From: Rhodospirillales bacterium
GTDB lineage: Bacteria; Pseudomonadota; Alphaproteobacteria; Rhodospirillales; Casp-alpha2
Reading direction: 5' to 3'
Assembly: GCA_013203955.1 (NCBI GenBank)
Contig: JABMOY010000126.1
Span: 42,003-106,002 of the forward strand
Length of the DNA stretch: 64,000 bases
In this document: piece by piece, positions 27,043-35,780 of the stretch
How the letters are laid out: the number at the start of each line of letters is the position of its first letter
Position numbering within the stretch: position 1 is the first letter of the stretch
Translations under genes and position numbers: made by a program
The notes under the pieces: generated by a model
What the model was told of the DNA's origin: nothing
Seen by the model: only the letters and a program-made list of their open reading frames with translations
Database searches by the model: none

Positions 27043-28188
27043 ATGAGCGCTACAGTCGCATTGGTGGTCGGAGCCGGTGAAGGACGGCGTTTCGGCGGTG
27101 AATTGCCGAAACAATATTGCCAGCTTTCAGGCGTACCGGTGATGCGGCGCTCTCTTTTGGCGTTTCTTGACCATCCGGAAATCGATACCGTTCAGGCGGT
27201 TATTCACCCGAACCACGAAGACCTTTATGGCGAAGCTGCCCATGGGCTAACTCTGCCGCCGCCCGTTCATGGCGGTGTGCTTCGCCAAGATTCGGTCGTC
27301 AGGGGGCTGCAATCGCTGATGGACCTTAGCCCCGCGAAGGTGCTTATCCACGACGCCGCCCGCCCCTTGGTTTCCGGTGCTGTTATTTCCCGAGTTCTGA
27401 GGGCGCTTGAGGAATCCCCCGGCGCCGTTCCCGCCCTTCCCGTCGTCGATACTTTGAAACGTGGTGACGGACAAACCATTACCGCCACGGTTTCCCGCCA
27501 AGGCCTGTGGCGGGCGCAGACGCCGCAAGGGTTCCGTTTTGAGGATATTCTTGCCGCCCATCAGAAGGCCGAGGGCGAAGAGTTGACAGATGATGCCGCC
27601 GTCGCCGAGCGCGCCGGCTTTGCCGTCGCCATTGTCGCAGGCGAGGAGGATAATTTGAAAGTGACGACACCCGAAGACCTGACCCGTGCCGAGAGGATAA
27701 TCGGCGGCGGTGAGACCAGAACCGGAATGGGGTTCGACGTCCATCGTTTCGGCGAAGGCAACCAAGTCATGCTTTGCGGCATTGCCATCCCCCATGCCTT
27801 TGGGTTGGAGGGTCACTCGGACGCCGATGTCGGACTCCACGCGGTGTGTGATGCCATCCTGGGCGCCATTGGCGCCGGTGATATCGGCAGCCACTTTCCA
27901 CCCGCCGATCCGCAATGGAAGGGCGTGTCGTCCGAAGTCTTTCTGCGCCACGCCTCTGAATTATTAGCGGCCAAAGGCGGCAGGATATCCAACATCGACC
28001 TAACCCTAATTTGTGAAGAGCCCAAGATCGGGCCCCGCCGCGAAGCGATGACGCAAAAGATCGCTGAAATATTGGGTATTCCTTCGGGCCGTATCGGGGT
28101 CAAGGCGACAACGACGGAACGTCTGGGATTTACCGGGCGGGGGGAAGGCATTGCCGCACAGGCCGTGGCGACGATCTGCCTTTTTTGA
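27043..28188 (+). CDS. ispDF: Bifunctional IspD/IspF enzyme of the MEP isoprenoid pathway
   Basis: This 381-residue fusion is typical of Alphaproteobacteria. Residues 1-225 form the 2-C-methyl-D-erythritol 4-phosphate cytidylyltransferase, with VGAGEGRRFGGELPKQY for CTP binding and WRAQTPQGFRFE. Residues 226-381 form the 2,4-cyclodiphosphate synthase, with TGMGFDVHRFGEG (metal ligands Asp and His), LEGHSDADVGLHAVCDA and GIAAQAVATICLF. The two domains catalyse steps 2 and 4 of the pathway. It stands alone, convergent with cutA. Confidence 0.97.
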   Translation: MSATVALVVGAGEGRRFGGELPKQYCQLSGVPVMRRSLLAFLDHPEIDTVQAVIHPNHEDLYGEAAHGLTLPPPVHGGVLRQDSVVRGLQSLMDLSPAKVLIHDAARPLVSGAVISRVLRALEESPGAVPALPVVDTLKRGDGQTITATVSRQGLWRAQTPQGFRFEDILAAHQKAEGEELTDDAAVAERAGFAVAIVAGEEDNLKVTTPEDLTRAERIIGGGETRTGMGFDVHRFGEGNQVMLCGIAIPHAFGLEGHSDADVGLHAVCDAILGAIGAGDIGSHFPPADPQWKGVSSEVFLRHASELLAAKGGRISNIDLTLICEEPKIGPRREAMTQKIAEILGIPSGRIGVKATTTERLGFTGRGEGIAAQAVATICLF

Positions 28189-28209
28189 GACTGGACTTGA
28201 GTCTAGGGC

Positions 28210-28527
28210 CTAAGCCGTCTCAGTGTTGATCCAGTTCAGGAACGCCGGATTGCCGCCAGTTATGGGCACGGCGACGACACAGGGGCAATCGTAGCTGTGT
28301 AATTCCTTGACCTTGGCGACGACTTTTTCCACCAAGTCGTCTCGAGTTTTTAGCAGAACCGAAACTTCTTCATCTTCCTGAACGGCCCCTTCCCACCAAT
28401 AAAATGACGTGGTGGGACCAGGTAAAATATTGGCACAAGCGCATAGCCGACTTTCAACAAGCGCCTTCCCTATTTCAGCCGCCTCTTCGCGAGTTCCAAC
28501 CGTGACGTAGATCAGTGTCTGACTCAT
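28210..28527 (-). CDS. cutA: Divalent-cation tolerance protein CutA
   Basis: This 105-residue protein matches the small trimeric CutA family. VTVGTREEAAEIGKALVESR, LCACANILPGPTTSFYWWEG and KTRDDLVEKVVAKVKELHSY are the conserved blocks, ending in the PCVVAVPITGGNPAFLNWI strand-helix. CutA has been tied to copper tolerance in E. coli, but its molecular task is unsettled. It stands alone between ispDF and a conserved small gene. Confidence 0.94.
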   Translation of the reverse strand: MSQTLIYVTVGTREEAAEIGKALVESRLCACANILPGPTTSFYWWEGAVQEDEEVSVLLKTRDDLVEKVVAKVKELHSYDCPCVVAVPITGGNPAFLNWINTETA

Positions 28528-28635
28528 TTTTGGCCCTCATCATTCCTATGCACTGCAATAGCTCCTTGGCCAAGGAGCTGAACTACCGTACCATTGGCTG
28601 AGGAAATTGTCTTTGAAACCAAGGCTCGTTGATTT

Positions 28636-28926
28636 ATGTCATCAACCATGATTCAAGATTTAGATTCCGAAAGGTCAGCCACGGAAAGTAAACCCGGCAA
28701 GCCGGCTCCGTCTGATCAGCAATTGAAGTGGCTTTCCCGTGGCCTGGGGCAACCGGGGGGCAAGCTTCCTCTTTTCGATGATGAAGGCCAAAAGATCAGC
28801 GGGCGAACGGTCAAAAGTTGCATCGAAAAGGGTTGGGCGGAACCTTGGTTTGACAATCCCATCAAGCCCGATTGGCATATCTGTAAGCTGACGGAGGCCG
28901 GTCACAACCTATTAACCGGCACCTAG
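28636..28926 (+). CDS. Conserved hypothetical protein, 96 residues
   Basis: I know of no function. After a polar, probably disordered start of about 25 residues comes SDQQLKWLSRGLGQPGGKLP, then ISGRTVKSCIEKGWAEPWFDN and a tail PDWHICKLTEAGHNLL. The pattern of short helices ending in KLTEAG resembles a winged-helix wing (compare L-T-xx-G in MarR-type proteins), so nucleic-acid binding is possible but unproven. I believe similar proteins occur in other Rhodospirillales. There is no clear Shine-Dalgarno sequence. Confidence 0.6.
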   Translation: MSSTMIQDLDSERSATESKPGKPAPSDQQLKWLSRGLGQPGGKLPLFDDEGQKISGRTVKSCIEKGWAEPWFDNPIKPDWHICKLTEAGHNLLTGT

Positions 28927-29025
28927 CCAAAAGTAATACCTCCCCTACGTTTAAGCGACTTTACCACTACAATTTGTCGGGGTTTCGGTCATAATAGCCG
29001 TGACGTTTCTCAACATGGAATTCCA

Positions 29026-29367
29026 ATGACAATGGAACATACAATCACGGAAGACGGGAGTTTGACTGTTATCTCTCTCGAAGGCGAAATCGACCTGGAA
29101 TATTCTTCCCAAGTTCGTGAAATCCTACTGGGAACATTCGGCGAAAATAACCGCGCCATCATTGTTGACCTGTCCGGGGTTTTGATGATCGATAGCTCGG
29201 GTGTCGCCAGCCTTCTCGAAGGTTTTCAAAGTGCTAAAAAACGGGGAAAGGAATTCATCCTTGCCGGTCCCGGTGAATCGGTCTTAAGGGTGCTTAAACT
29301 GGCCCGTTTGGACACGGTTTTTACACTTGCCGATGATGTGGACTCCGCGAAAAGCGCTGCTGGGTGA
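29026..29367 (+). CDS. STAS-domain protein (anti-sigma-factor antagonist type)
   Basis: This 113-residue single STAS domain has VISLEGEIDLEYSSQVREIL, the phosphorylatable loop VLMIDSSGVASLLEGF, and the C-terminal helix ESVLRVLKLARLDTVF. SpoIIAA/RsbV-like proteins bind an anti-sigma kinase when the loop serine is unphosphorylated. No kinase, phosphatase or sigma factor lies nearby, so the partner must be elsewhere. An alternative is a lone STAS protein of the MlaB type. The gene is monocistronic, with the candidate small RNA downstream. Confidence 0.88.
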   Translation: MTMEHTITEDGSLTVISLEGEIDLEYSSQVREILLGTFGENNRAIIVDLSGVLMIDSSGVASLLEGFQSAKKRGKEFILAGPGESVLRVLKLARLDTVFTLADDVDSAKSAAG

Positions 29368-29487
29368 CCATTTTCAATTTAACCTATTGAAAAGTAACAT
29401 TTTTTCTTTCCGGCGCCCTCTTTTATTATCCCCCGAAAAAAAACCAATTAAAACCGGCCATAGTGACAACGGTCACATCCCGAGTGC

Positions 29488-29593
29488 TTAAGTTTGTGCA
29501 GAATTAGGGCGTAGGATGGATTTCGCGAAAGCGGATCCTCCCTTCCCTCAAGAGCACAAACTAAAGGCCGGGTTTCCCCCCGGCCTTTTTTTT
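29488..29593 (+). ncRNA. Candidate structured small RNA with intrinsic terminator
   Basis: AGTTTGTGC (29491-29499) pairs perfectly with GCACAAACT (29554-29562), closing a domain of about 54 bases. Inside, AGGAT/ATCCT flank TTTCGCGAAA, and an unpaired stretch TCCTCCCTTCCCT follows. A strong terminator stands three bases after the closing stem. There is no ORF. The pyrimidine stretch is complementary to Shine-Dalgarno sequences, as in anti-SD small RNAs of Alphaproteobacteria. The 5' end is a guess, because I find no good -35/-10 pair. A long 3' UTR of the STAS gene is the alternative. Confidence 0.6.
29563..29593 (+). terminator. Rho-independent terminator
   Basis: GGCCGGG and CCCGGCC form a seven-pair GC stem, extended by A-T pairs, over a short loop and followed directly by eight T's. 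It ends the candidate small RNA and any read-through from the STAS gene. Confidence 0.9.
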
Positions 29594-29613
29594 GTGGGTA
29601 ATTAGCGGAAAAA

Positions 29614-29690
29614 TGGTCGGAGCGATAGGATTTGAACCTACGACCCCTTCACCCCCAGTGAAGTGCGCTACCAGGCTGCGCCACGCTCCG
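29614..29690 (-). tRNA. tRNA-Pro (GGG anticodon)
   Basis: This 77-base tRNA has a CGGAGCG/CGCTCCG acceptor stem, a D-arm GCGCAGCCTGGTAGCGC, anticodon loop CTGGGGG with GGG at positions 34-36, a T-arm GGTTCAAATCC, and an encoded CCA end. It reads the CCC and CCU proline codons. It sits downstream of the ihfA-merR region, a common place for tRNA-Pro in this order. Confidence 0.96.
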
Positions 29691-29732
29691 TCCATGTTGT
29701 CCCCGGCAATGGTCTTTTGCGCGGGAAGGCGC

Positions 29733-29761
29733 ACTATACTGATGCGTCCACCCGCGGGCAA
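29733..29761 (-). promoter_or_regulatory. Promoter of tRNA-Pro
   Basis: On the minus strand, TTGCCC (29756-29761) and TATAGT (29733-29738) are separated by exactly 17 bases. Initiation would be near 29726, about 36 bases before the mature 5' end. The -35 box lies just past the stop of the upstream methyltransferase gene. Confidence 0.65.
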
Positions 29762-29771
29762 CTAAAGTAGC

Positions 29772-30548
29772 TTACTTGCGACGGGCTAAGATCATGCCGA
29801 AATCGGGCTTTATTTCCGGGCCCCGGGGGATGGTCGGTATCGTTTCGACGATTTCGAAGCCGATATCTTCAAAATACCCTTCAAAATAATGGCTGAAATA
29901 GATTTGTTTACCTTCGATGAAATAATCAAAAATTACGGGGTTTTCCTTATCAAATTCTCCATTGATGTTCTGCAGATTGTCGCCGAGTAAGATGGTGTTC
30001 GTCAATTGCGCCGCCCGTTTGAGAACCTCCCTGACCTCCGAGGGTTTGATCAGATAAAGTACATGGGACGAAAAAAATACGTCAAAGGGCTTTTCTCCGA
30101 GGGCGCTGTCTTCCATTTTGGCGAACTGTACGGAATCGGCAGTGATGGCGTGTTGATTGGAAAAGATGGCTAAAAAGTCATCGACGAATGGCTTGTAGGG
30201 CTCGACCAAAACATACCGAAGGGTTGCCTCGTCGAATAATTCCTTCATGACATAATAGATCGATCCGCTGGCGCCGCCGAAATCGATCATCGAAAAGGGC
30301 TGCTCTGGGGTCCGTTCCTTGTCCCCGTAAAGTTCAGAAACCTTGTTCCGGATATCTTCCATTGAGGCGTGGAAATTTCCCTGCCGATAACCCTGGATGA
30401 CGGCTTTTATTTCTTCATCTTTTTTGTCAGTACGGTTCGTCCAAAAATCCTTGATGATTTCATAGATTCCGTCGGCATCGGCTTCACTGACCGAGAAGTA
30501 GCGGTGGTGTTCCCCGCCGCCGCCCAGAAATTTCGCCTGGAAATCCAT
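29772..30548 (-). CDS. SAM-dependent methyltransferase-like protein
   Basis: The protein has 258 residues. PFSMIDFGGASGSIYYVMKEL near residue 85 is a class I SAM-binding loop, followed by YVLVEPYKPFVDDFLAIF (acidic ribose contact) and FDVFFSSHVLYLI (motif 4 region). The acceptor is unknown. The coding sequence looks more AT-rich than its neighbours. The gene separates merR from tRNA-Pro, which otherwise tend to be close in this order, so it may be a lineage-specific insertion (inference). The ribosome binding site is weak; CAGGAG lies 14 bases upstream. Confidence 0.7.
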   Translation of the reverse strand: MDFQAKFLGGGGEHHRYFSVSEADADGIYEIIKDFWTNRTDKKDEEIKAVIQGYRQGNFHASMEDIRNKVSELYGDKERTPEQPFSMIDFGGASGSIYYVMKELFDEATLRYVLVEPYKPFVDDFLAIFSNQHAITADSVQFAKMEDSALGEKPFDVFFSSHVLYLIKPSEVREVLKRAAQLTNTILLGDNLQNINGEFDKENPVIFDYFIEGKQIYFSHYFEGYFEDIGFEIVETIPTIPRGPEIKPDFGMILARRK

Positions 30549-30622
30549 CTATTCAACTCACTCCTGGAGAACCCATGAGGCAGAGTCCAAATTGTTAGGT
30601 TATTTTGTCAGGTCGGGGCGCC

Positions 30623-31057
30623 CTAAAGTAATGAGCGGATGTCTTCCAGTTCGGTAACGATGCTTTCAAGTTCTGCCTTGAACGCAGACGCTGGAGCGCC
30701 GGCTTCGACTGCGACCGGAGTGGCTGATTTCTCAGCTGAAGGCCTAGGTGTTTCTGCCTTGGCTTCTGAAACCCTTCCTCCACCTTCGCGAAAAAGCTTT
30801 TGCACGCCTTTTATCGTGTAACCATCGGTATAAAGAAGGTCACGTATACGCTTTAAAAGGGCGACGTCTTCCGGTCGGTAATAACGCCGCCCGCCGCCCC
30901 GCTTCATGGGCTTGATGGCAATGAACTTGGACTCCCAGAAACGCAACACATGCTGGGCAATATCCAACTCGCTGGCGACTTCACTGATTGTTCTGAAAGC
31001 GACGGCGGATTTGGCAACCCGCCCTGGCGTGGAAGGACTGTCAGCCGTGGCGGCCAT
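30623..31057 (-). CDS. MerR-family transcriptional regulator
   Basis: This 144-residue protein has an N-terminal winged helix [22 protein letters not shown] followed by [20 protein letters not shown], the MerR wing, and a short helical region ([14 protein letters not shown]). The C-terminal 50 residues are Ala/Glu/Pro-rich and end in a helix. No metal-binding cysteines are present, so it is not a metal sensor. It starts two bases after the ihfA stop, an arrangement conserved across Alphaproteobacteria. Its target is unknown. Confidence 0.9.
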   Translation of the reverse strand: MAATADSPSTPGRVAKSAVAFRTISEVASELDIAQHVLRFWESKFIAIKPMKRGGGRRYYRPEDVALLKRIRDLLYTDGYTIKGVQKLFREGGGRVSEAKAETPRPSAEKSATPVAVEAGAPASAFKAELESIVTELEDIRSLL

Positions 31058-31059
31058 CC

Positions 31060-31374
31060 CTAGGTCGTTTCTCCGGGACGCATTCTTTCGTTGATGCGGC
31101 TTTTCAGGACTTGCGAGGGACGGAATACTAATACCTTGCGAGGCAAGATCGGCACTTCCTCCCCGGTTTTGGGATTGCGCCCGATCCGTTGTCCTTTTTG
31201 GCGAACGGAAAAACTGCCGAAGGAAGATATCTTGACCGTTTTTCCGCGAGCCAATGCGCCCGACATTTCGGAAAGCACGGTTTCGAGAAGTTCGGCGGAT
31301 TCGTTTCTGGAAAGGCCGACTTCCTGGTAGACAGCCTCACCCAATTGCGCACGCGTTATTGTTTTACCGGTCAT
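31060..31374 (-). CDS. ihfA: Integration host factor alpha subunit
   Basis: This 104-residue protein is of the HU/IHF fold. [21 protein letters not shown] forms the dimerisation helices, [25 protein letters not shown] leads into the beta arms that enter the minor groove, and [15 protein letters not shown] is the C-terminal helix. With IHF-beta it bends DNA at specific sites and so assists sigma54 promoters such as those driven by NtrC. It is co-transcribed with the downstream merR gene. Confidence 0.95.
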   Translation of the reverse strand: MTGKTITRAQLGEAVYQEVGLSRNESAELLETVLSEMSGALARGKTVKISSFGSFSVRQKGQRIGRNPKTGEEVPILPRKVLVFRPSQVLKSRINERMRPGETT

Positions 31375-31534
31375 GCAAACGACCCCCCTGTTACGAGTTA
31401 TACGAGAGGGTATCGTTAAGGGAGAAATCCGTCAATATCAAAGAGTTGCGGGAAACCGCTTAATTTTACACAAAATTTCCGAGAAGTCGAAACCAGGGAC
31501 TGTCTTTTTGGGGAGAAGGAGGTAAAGAAAAACC

Positions 31535-32533
31535 CTACCAGCGCACCATTGCGGCGCCCCACGTAAGCCCGCCCCCCATGGCTTCCATGAGGACCAGGTC
31601 GCCGCGTTTGATGCGTCCATCGCGGACGGCTTCATCGAGCGCAAGAGGTATGGAGGCCGCCGACGTGTTGGCGTGGCGGTCAACGGTGACCACCATTTTC
31701 TCAACAGGCAGTCCGAGCTTGCGTGCGGTCCCATCCAAAATGCGTTTATTGGCTTGATGGGGAACAAGCCAGTCAATGTCTTCCGCTGCCAGCCCATTGG
31801 CTTCAAGAGCTTCATCGACAATTCCCGCCAGATTGGTAACGGCGTGGCGAAAAACCTCACGCCCTACCATTCTCACGTGACCAACGGTTTGGGTCGATGA
31901 AGGCCCGCCATCGACGTAAAGCAAATCGTTGGTGGAACCATCAGAATGAATATGGGTGGATAATATACCCCGCCCCACGTTATGGCCGGTTTCACCGGGG
32001 GGGGAATCGGGCCCCCCTTCGCCTGCGCGTATCACCACCGCACCGGCCCCATCTCCAAACAAGACGCAGGTCGTGCGGTCCTCCCAATCGAGGATGCGGG
32101 AAAATGTTTCGGCACCAATCAATACGACGGTTTTGGATTGACCGGCCTTAATGAAATTGTTGGCGATCGCCATGCCGTAGACGAAACCGGAACAGACCGC
32201 CTGTATATCGAAGGCGGCGCCGTTAACCATGCCGAGCTGGGATTGAACCTTGGTCGCGGTGGCCGGAAACGTATTGTCGGGCGTTGTTGTCGCCAAAATC
32301 AGCAAGTCCACCTCGGCGGCGGTTATGCCGGCATGCTCAAGGGCATTGTTGGCCGCCTTGAGGGCCAAATCAGAGGTTAATTCACCGTCCGCGGCGATAT
32401 GGCGTTGGCGGATTCCGGTGCGGGAAAAAATCCATTCGTCGGTGGTATCCACCTTTTTTGAAAGCTCTGCGTTTGTGACCAGTCGTTCGGGCAAATAAGA
32501 CCCGCAACCAATTATTTCAGAGCGAATGGTCAT
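31535..32533 (-). CDS. fabH: 3-oxoacyl-[ACP] synthase III (FabH)
   Basis: This 332-residue thiolase-fold enzyme starts fatty acid chains by condensing acetyl-CoA with malonyl-ACP. The catalytic cysteine is in [17 protein letters not shown] near residue 113, the histidine in [15 protein letters not shown], and the asparagine in [16 protein letters not shown]. It overlaps the plsX stop by four bases, so the two are coupled. The order rpmF-plsX-fabH-ihfA is conserved in the class. Confidence 0.96.
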   Translation of the reverse strand: MTIRSEIIGCGSYLPERLVTNAELSKKVDTTDEWIFSRTGIRQRHIAADGELTSDLALKAANNALEHAGITAAEVDLLILATTTPDNTFPATATKVQSQLGMVNGAAFDIQAVCSGFVYGMAIANNFIKAGQSKTVVLIGAETFSRILDWEDRTTCVLFGDGAGAVVIRAGEGGPDSPPGETGHNVGRGILSTHIHSDGSTNDLLYVDGGPSSTQTVGHVRMVGREVFRHAVTNLAGIVDEALEANGLAAEDIDWLVPHQANKRILDGTARKLGLPVEKMVVTVDRHANTSAASIPLALDEAVRDGRIKRGDLVLMEAMGGGLTWGAAMVRW

Positions 32534-33582
32534 TCCTCGCCTACGGCCTTTTTCTTGTGGGACGCACTGTTAGAAAGCTTTGCGTAGTCTTCTTTTATGC
32601 CTTCATTGAAAGAATTTTCAATCAATTCGATGGCGACATGGATGGCATTGGCAAACCCGATAGCATCGGCGCCGCCGTGGCTTTTGATGCAAATACCGTT
32701 CAGGCCCAAAAACATGGCTCCGTTATAGCGGCGCGGGTCGACACGCATTTTGAACTCTTTCAAGGCCTTATGGGCGAACAGGGCGCCAATTTTTGACATC
32801 AGGCTCCCCAAAAGCGCTTGCTTCAGAAAAGTCCCGAACATATTGGCGGTACCTTCGGCGGTTTTCAGGGCGATATTGCCGGTAAAACCATCCGTGACCA
32901 CGACGTCTACCGTGCCCGCGCCGATATCATCGCCTTCGACAAATCCGTAAAACTTTATCGGCAGTGGCGTTTCCTGAAGGATCAGGGCGGCCTTTTTCAC
33001 GGCCTCATTGCCCTTCAGGTTTTCGGCACCGACATTGAGAATGCCGATGGAAGGGTTTTTCAAGCCTAAGACGTTGCGGGCAAATACCTCGCCCATGACG
33101 GCAAATTGAACGAGATTATCGGCATCGCAATCGACGTTGGCGCCCAAGTCGAGCATGACGCTTTCACCGCGCAGTGTCGGATAATAGGCGGCAATGGCGG
33201 GGCGGTCGATGCCGGGCAACGTTTTAAGCACAAATTTCGCCATGGCCATCAAAGCGCCCGTATTCCCGGCCGAAATCACCCCAGAGGCTTCGCCGGACCC
33301 GACCGCGTCGATGGCTAGGCGCATGCTAGAATTCCTTCCGGAACGAAGCGCGATACCGACCTTTTCCTCATTGGTGACTACGTCCTTGGTGTGGCGAATT
33401 TCCGAAACGGTGGCGGCGAGGGAATGTTTTTCCAAAAGCGGCACAAGCTTGGACTCGTCGCCGAACAGGAGGAATTTTGTTCCTGAAAGGTGCGCAAGCG
33501 AAGCTTCGATGCCCTCGATTATCATTTGCGGTGCGTTGTCACCGCCCATGGCATCAATGGAAAGCGTTAAACGCTCTGTCAA
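32530..33582 (-). CDS. plsX: Phosphate acyltransferase PlsX
   Basis: This 350-residue protein makes acyl-phosphate from acyl-ACP for the PlsY route to phosphatidic acid. Conserved blocks are [18 protein letters not shown] at the start, [20 protein letters not shown], and [17 protein letters not shown]. It follows rpmF with a 51-base gap and overlaps fabH, joining phospholipid and fatty acid initiation in one operon. Confidence 0.96.
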   Translation of the reverse strand: MTERLTLSIDAMGGDNAPQMIIEGIEASLAHLSGTKFLLFGDESKLVPLLEKHSLAATVSEIRHTKDVVTNEEKVGIALRSGRNSSMRLAIDAVGSGEASGVISAGNTGALMAMAKFVLKTLPGIDRPAIAAYYPTLRGESVMLDLGANVDCDADNLVQFAVMGEVFARNVLGLKNPSIGILNVGAENLKGNEAVKKAALILQETPLPIKFYGFVEGDDIGAGTVDVVVTDGFTGNIALKTAEGTANMFGTFLKQALLGSLMSKIGALFAHKALKEFKMRVDPRRYNGAMFLGLNGICIKSHGGADAIGFANAIHVAIELIENSFNEGIKEDYAKLSNSASHKKKAVGEE

Positions 33583-33633
33583 TGGACCCTACCCCCGGTC
33601 GAATTATGGAATTTTAGTCTACCTGATAAAATG

Positions 33634-33819
33634 TCAGGCGGCGTCCCCTGATTCCACAACTTCCCTGCCATTATATTGCCCACACGCCTTGCAGACATGG
33701 TGGGGGCGTTTTAATTCGCCACAATTGGGGCATTCCTCGTGAACGGATGCCGCCAGGGAATCATGGGCTCGGCGCATATTACGGCGAGATTTTGAAACTT
33801 TCTTTTTTGGAACTGCCAT
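33634..33819 (-). CDS. rpmF: 50S ribosomal protein L32
   Basis: This 61-residue protein begins [19 protein letters not shown] and contains a zinc ribbon with CPNCG and CKACG pairs, so it is the zinc-bound (C+) form. It is the first gene of the rpmF-plsX-fabH set. A 95-base gap separates it from the yceD-like gene upstream, which in many bacteria shares its operon. Confidence 0.97.
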   Translation of the reverse strand: MAVPKKKVSKSRRNMRRAHDSLAASVHEECPNCGELKRPHHVCKACGQYNGREVVESGDAA

Positions 33820-33914
33820 ATTTAGTTACCTCGTTGAACGCGCCCTCGGTGGCCGGGCGAATACTTAGACTGATTGACCCTTCGGGGCAAGAAACTTACC
33901 ATTCTTATTTTCGG

Positions 33915-34478
33915 TTATTTAGAGACCTTTTTAAGCTTTTCCAGGGCGGCAAAGGGGCCAGATTTTGGCTTATTTTCTTCTTTTTCATCGTTGCCCCCGA
34001 CTTCTCCACCCTTAGGCCCAGCGGAATAGCCTTTAAAATCAATTTCTTGCTTGCGCGGAAAGGGATCAATTTCAAGGCCCAGTTGTTCGGCAACCGCTTC
34101 ACCGATGTCGATTACCCCCTTCGTCGCGGGGTCCGGGGGGTCTTTGGACAGGGTTTCGAAGGTTTCCGGATCCTCTCCGCCAATGGTGTCATAAAGGCGC
34201 TCCAGGGTTCCCGCGATATTGAAATCCAAAGCCTCAAGGGTGACCACACAGGATTGAGAGACTTTTGCTTGAAGGACGCCGTTGAGCCTGATCAGGCGGC
34301 CCCCCTTTTTGGGGGTTAAACGAATTTCAGCCGTCAAGCTATCCAGGCCAAGAAGATTAAATCTTTTTGCCAGCAGGGAACGTTCATCCTTGTCGGCTGT
34401 GATGTTTTTGATTGTCCCTTTATTACCAATAGAATCCAGGGGAATGATTCGGGAAAATTCTGAGGTCGGATTATCCAT
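33915..34478 (-). CDS. DUF177/YceD family protein
   Basis: The protein has 187 residues from MDNPTSEFSRIIPL. GGRLIRLNGVLQAKVSQSCVVTLEAL is the core DUF177 motif with its conserved cysteine, and DIGEAVAEQLGLEIDPFPRK is the acidic C-terminal signature. YceD-type proteins are linked to 23S rRNA or L32 accumulation and are found next to rpmF, as here. I reject the ORF-track start, 11 codons earlier, because it lies inside the upstream gene; the chosen ATG overlaps that gene by eight bases. Confidence 0.88.
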   Translation of the reverse strand: MDNPTSEFSRIIPLDSIGNKGTIKNITADKDERSLLAKRFNLLGLDSLTAEIRLTPKKGGRLIRLNGVLQAKVSQSCVVTLEALDFNIAGTLERLYDTIGGEDPETFETLSKDPPDPATKGVIDIGEAVAEQLGLEIDPFPRKQEIDFKGYSAGPKGGEVGGNDEKEENKPKSGPFAALEKLKKVSK

Positions 34479-35043
34479 TATTCCCCTCTTCCGTCTCTGG
34501 TTCGTTAACATCGGGGGCTGGCCCGAAAACGACTTTCCCGTCGATCAAGTCCTCGACATTCAATTTATCCAAACGCTTGGCCTCGCGGCCCATATAGTCG
34601 GCGATGGTGGAAACTTGTGTGCTATCCGGTTCGGTTTTACGAAATAAGTTACGACGCAAAGCCTCGCTCAACTTTCCCTGTGCGCCGTCCAAGCCTTCGT
34701 CATATACGGAAATGCGCCCGTAAAAGGCGCTGGCCATGGCCTTAATGCGTAAACCCACGCCAATATCACCGATCCCCATTTCTCGAAGGTTTTGATCCAT
34801 ATCGGCAAACATTAAATCGAAAACCGCTTGGCCCAAGTCGGCGGTACGGTCGTGGTCGCGTTTTAGCCTCCTCAATACCAGGAAAGCATGCAGCATAATC
34901 ATATCGAACCGTCCATCGGGGGTGTCCGGCACCCCGCAGAAAAGGTAAAAACCGGGCTGTCGAGCTTGCTCAACCAGCGAAATGTAGATTTTCCGGGCGG
35001 CTTTTTCAAACGGCTTGGGGGTAAGGATATTTGGTAATTTCAT
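34471..35043 (-). CDS. Ubiquinol-cytochrome c chaperone (CBP3-like)
   Basis: The protein has 190 residues if started at MKLPNILTP; an ATG 22 codons earlier is also possible because neither has a good ribosome binding site. The family motifs are YISLVEQARQPGFYLFCGVPD, GRFDMIMLHAFLVLRRLK and MGIGDIGVGLRIKAMASAFYGR. In mitochondria, Cbp3 promotes cytochrome b translation and bc1 assembly. It is divergent from bamE and overlaps yceD, the standard alphaproteobacterial order. Confidence 0.88.
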   Translation of the reverse strand: MKLPNILTPKPFEKAARKIYISLVEQARQPGFYLFCGVPDTPDGRFDMIMLHAFLVLRRLKRDHDRTADLGQAVFDLMFADMDQNLREMGIGDIGVGLRIKAMASAFYGRISVYDEGLDGAQGKLSEALRRNLFRKTEPDSTQVSTIADYMGREAKRLDKLNVEDLIDGKVVFGPAPDVNEPETEEGNNG

Positions 35044-35220
35044 TTTTCTAAGGGCCTGTCTAAGTGCCCGTGGGCCTTTTTTCATGGGGCCTGTTAAGGG
35101 GAAATCCATTGGAATTTGACATTCATCGTAAAGCGGTGCAATTCTGCCGCTAAGCTCTTAATCCAATCAACGCCCCAGGTGTCGTGTTCTTTCCAACTGC
35201 GGTTAGGGTGGAGTCCCGTG

Positions 35221-35709
35221 ATGCTTTTGCAGATTTTCAAACCGAAATCTTGGCTAAAAGTCTTGGTCGCCCTGGCCTTGTCCTTGGGCGTGTCCGCTTG
35301 CGAAAGCCGATTGGATACGCGTGGCAACCTTCTCGATCCGGACAAAGTGATTGCAGTTAAACCGGGCAAACATACCAGGGAAGACGTAGCGGAAATTCTT
35401 GGATCGCCCTCCTCCATTACGACTTTCGGCAGTGATACCTGGTATTACATTGCCAAGCGGACCGAAACTTTTGCTTTTTTCGCGCCTAAGGTCACGGAAA
35501 GGCAAATTCTTGTTGTCCAGTTTTCCAAAGACGGCAAGGTCTTAAATGTGGAGTCCGTCGCCTTGGAAGAAGGCCGTGTCATCGAGCCGGTGGAACGGAA
35601 AACGCCAACCCACGGCAATAAAATAACCGCCTTGGAACAGTTGATCGGAAACCTCGGGCGTTTCAAAAAGAAAAATGAGAAAAACTCTGCTTCCGAAAAA
35701 CCAAACTAA
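35221..35709 (+). CDS. bamE: Outer membrane assembly lipoprotein BamE (SmpA/OmlA)
   Basis: The protein has 162 residues from the ATG after GGAG. ILVV-type strands follow a lipoprotein signal LVALALSLGVSAC, with the lipobox VSAC giving an acylated Cys near residue 27. KPGKHTREDVAEILGSPSSI is the SmpA/OmlA signature. The C-terminal 40 residues are lysine- and glutamate-rich. BamE stabilises the BamA-BamD complex that folds outer membrane proteins. The ORF track extends 35 codons upstream, before the signal peptide, and I reject that. Confidence 0.92.
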   Translation: MLLQIFKPKSWLKVLVALALSLGVSACESRLDTRGNLLDPDKVIAVKPGKHTREDVAEILGSPSSITTFGSDTWYYIAKRTETFAFFAPKVTERQILVVQFSKDGKVLNVESVALEEGRVIEPVERKTPTHGNKITALEQLIGNLGRFKKKNEKNSASEKPN

Positions 35710-35780
35710 ACGGTCGTTTCGTCTTGGCTGGGATGATCCCCTGCCCCAAATAAATCCTTCAAGCTCCAGTTAGCCCCAGA

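Noticed and set aside
27247-27951. 234-codon minus-strand ORF opposite ispDF
   Set aside because: Both catalytic domains of ispDF are intact on the plus strand, so this is a shadow frame.
28188-28209. AGACT/AGTCT hairpin between ispDF and cutA
   Set aside because: The stem is only five pairs, and the T-run precedes the hairpin instead of following it, so it is not a terminator.
29614-29690. tRNA-Pro as an island insertion point
   Set aside because: No direct repeat of the tRNA 3' end, no integrase and only housekeeping genes around it.
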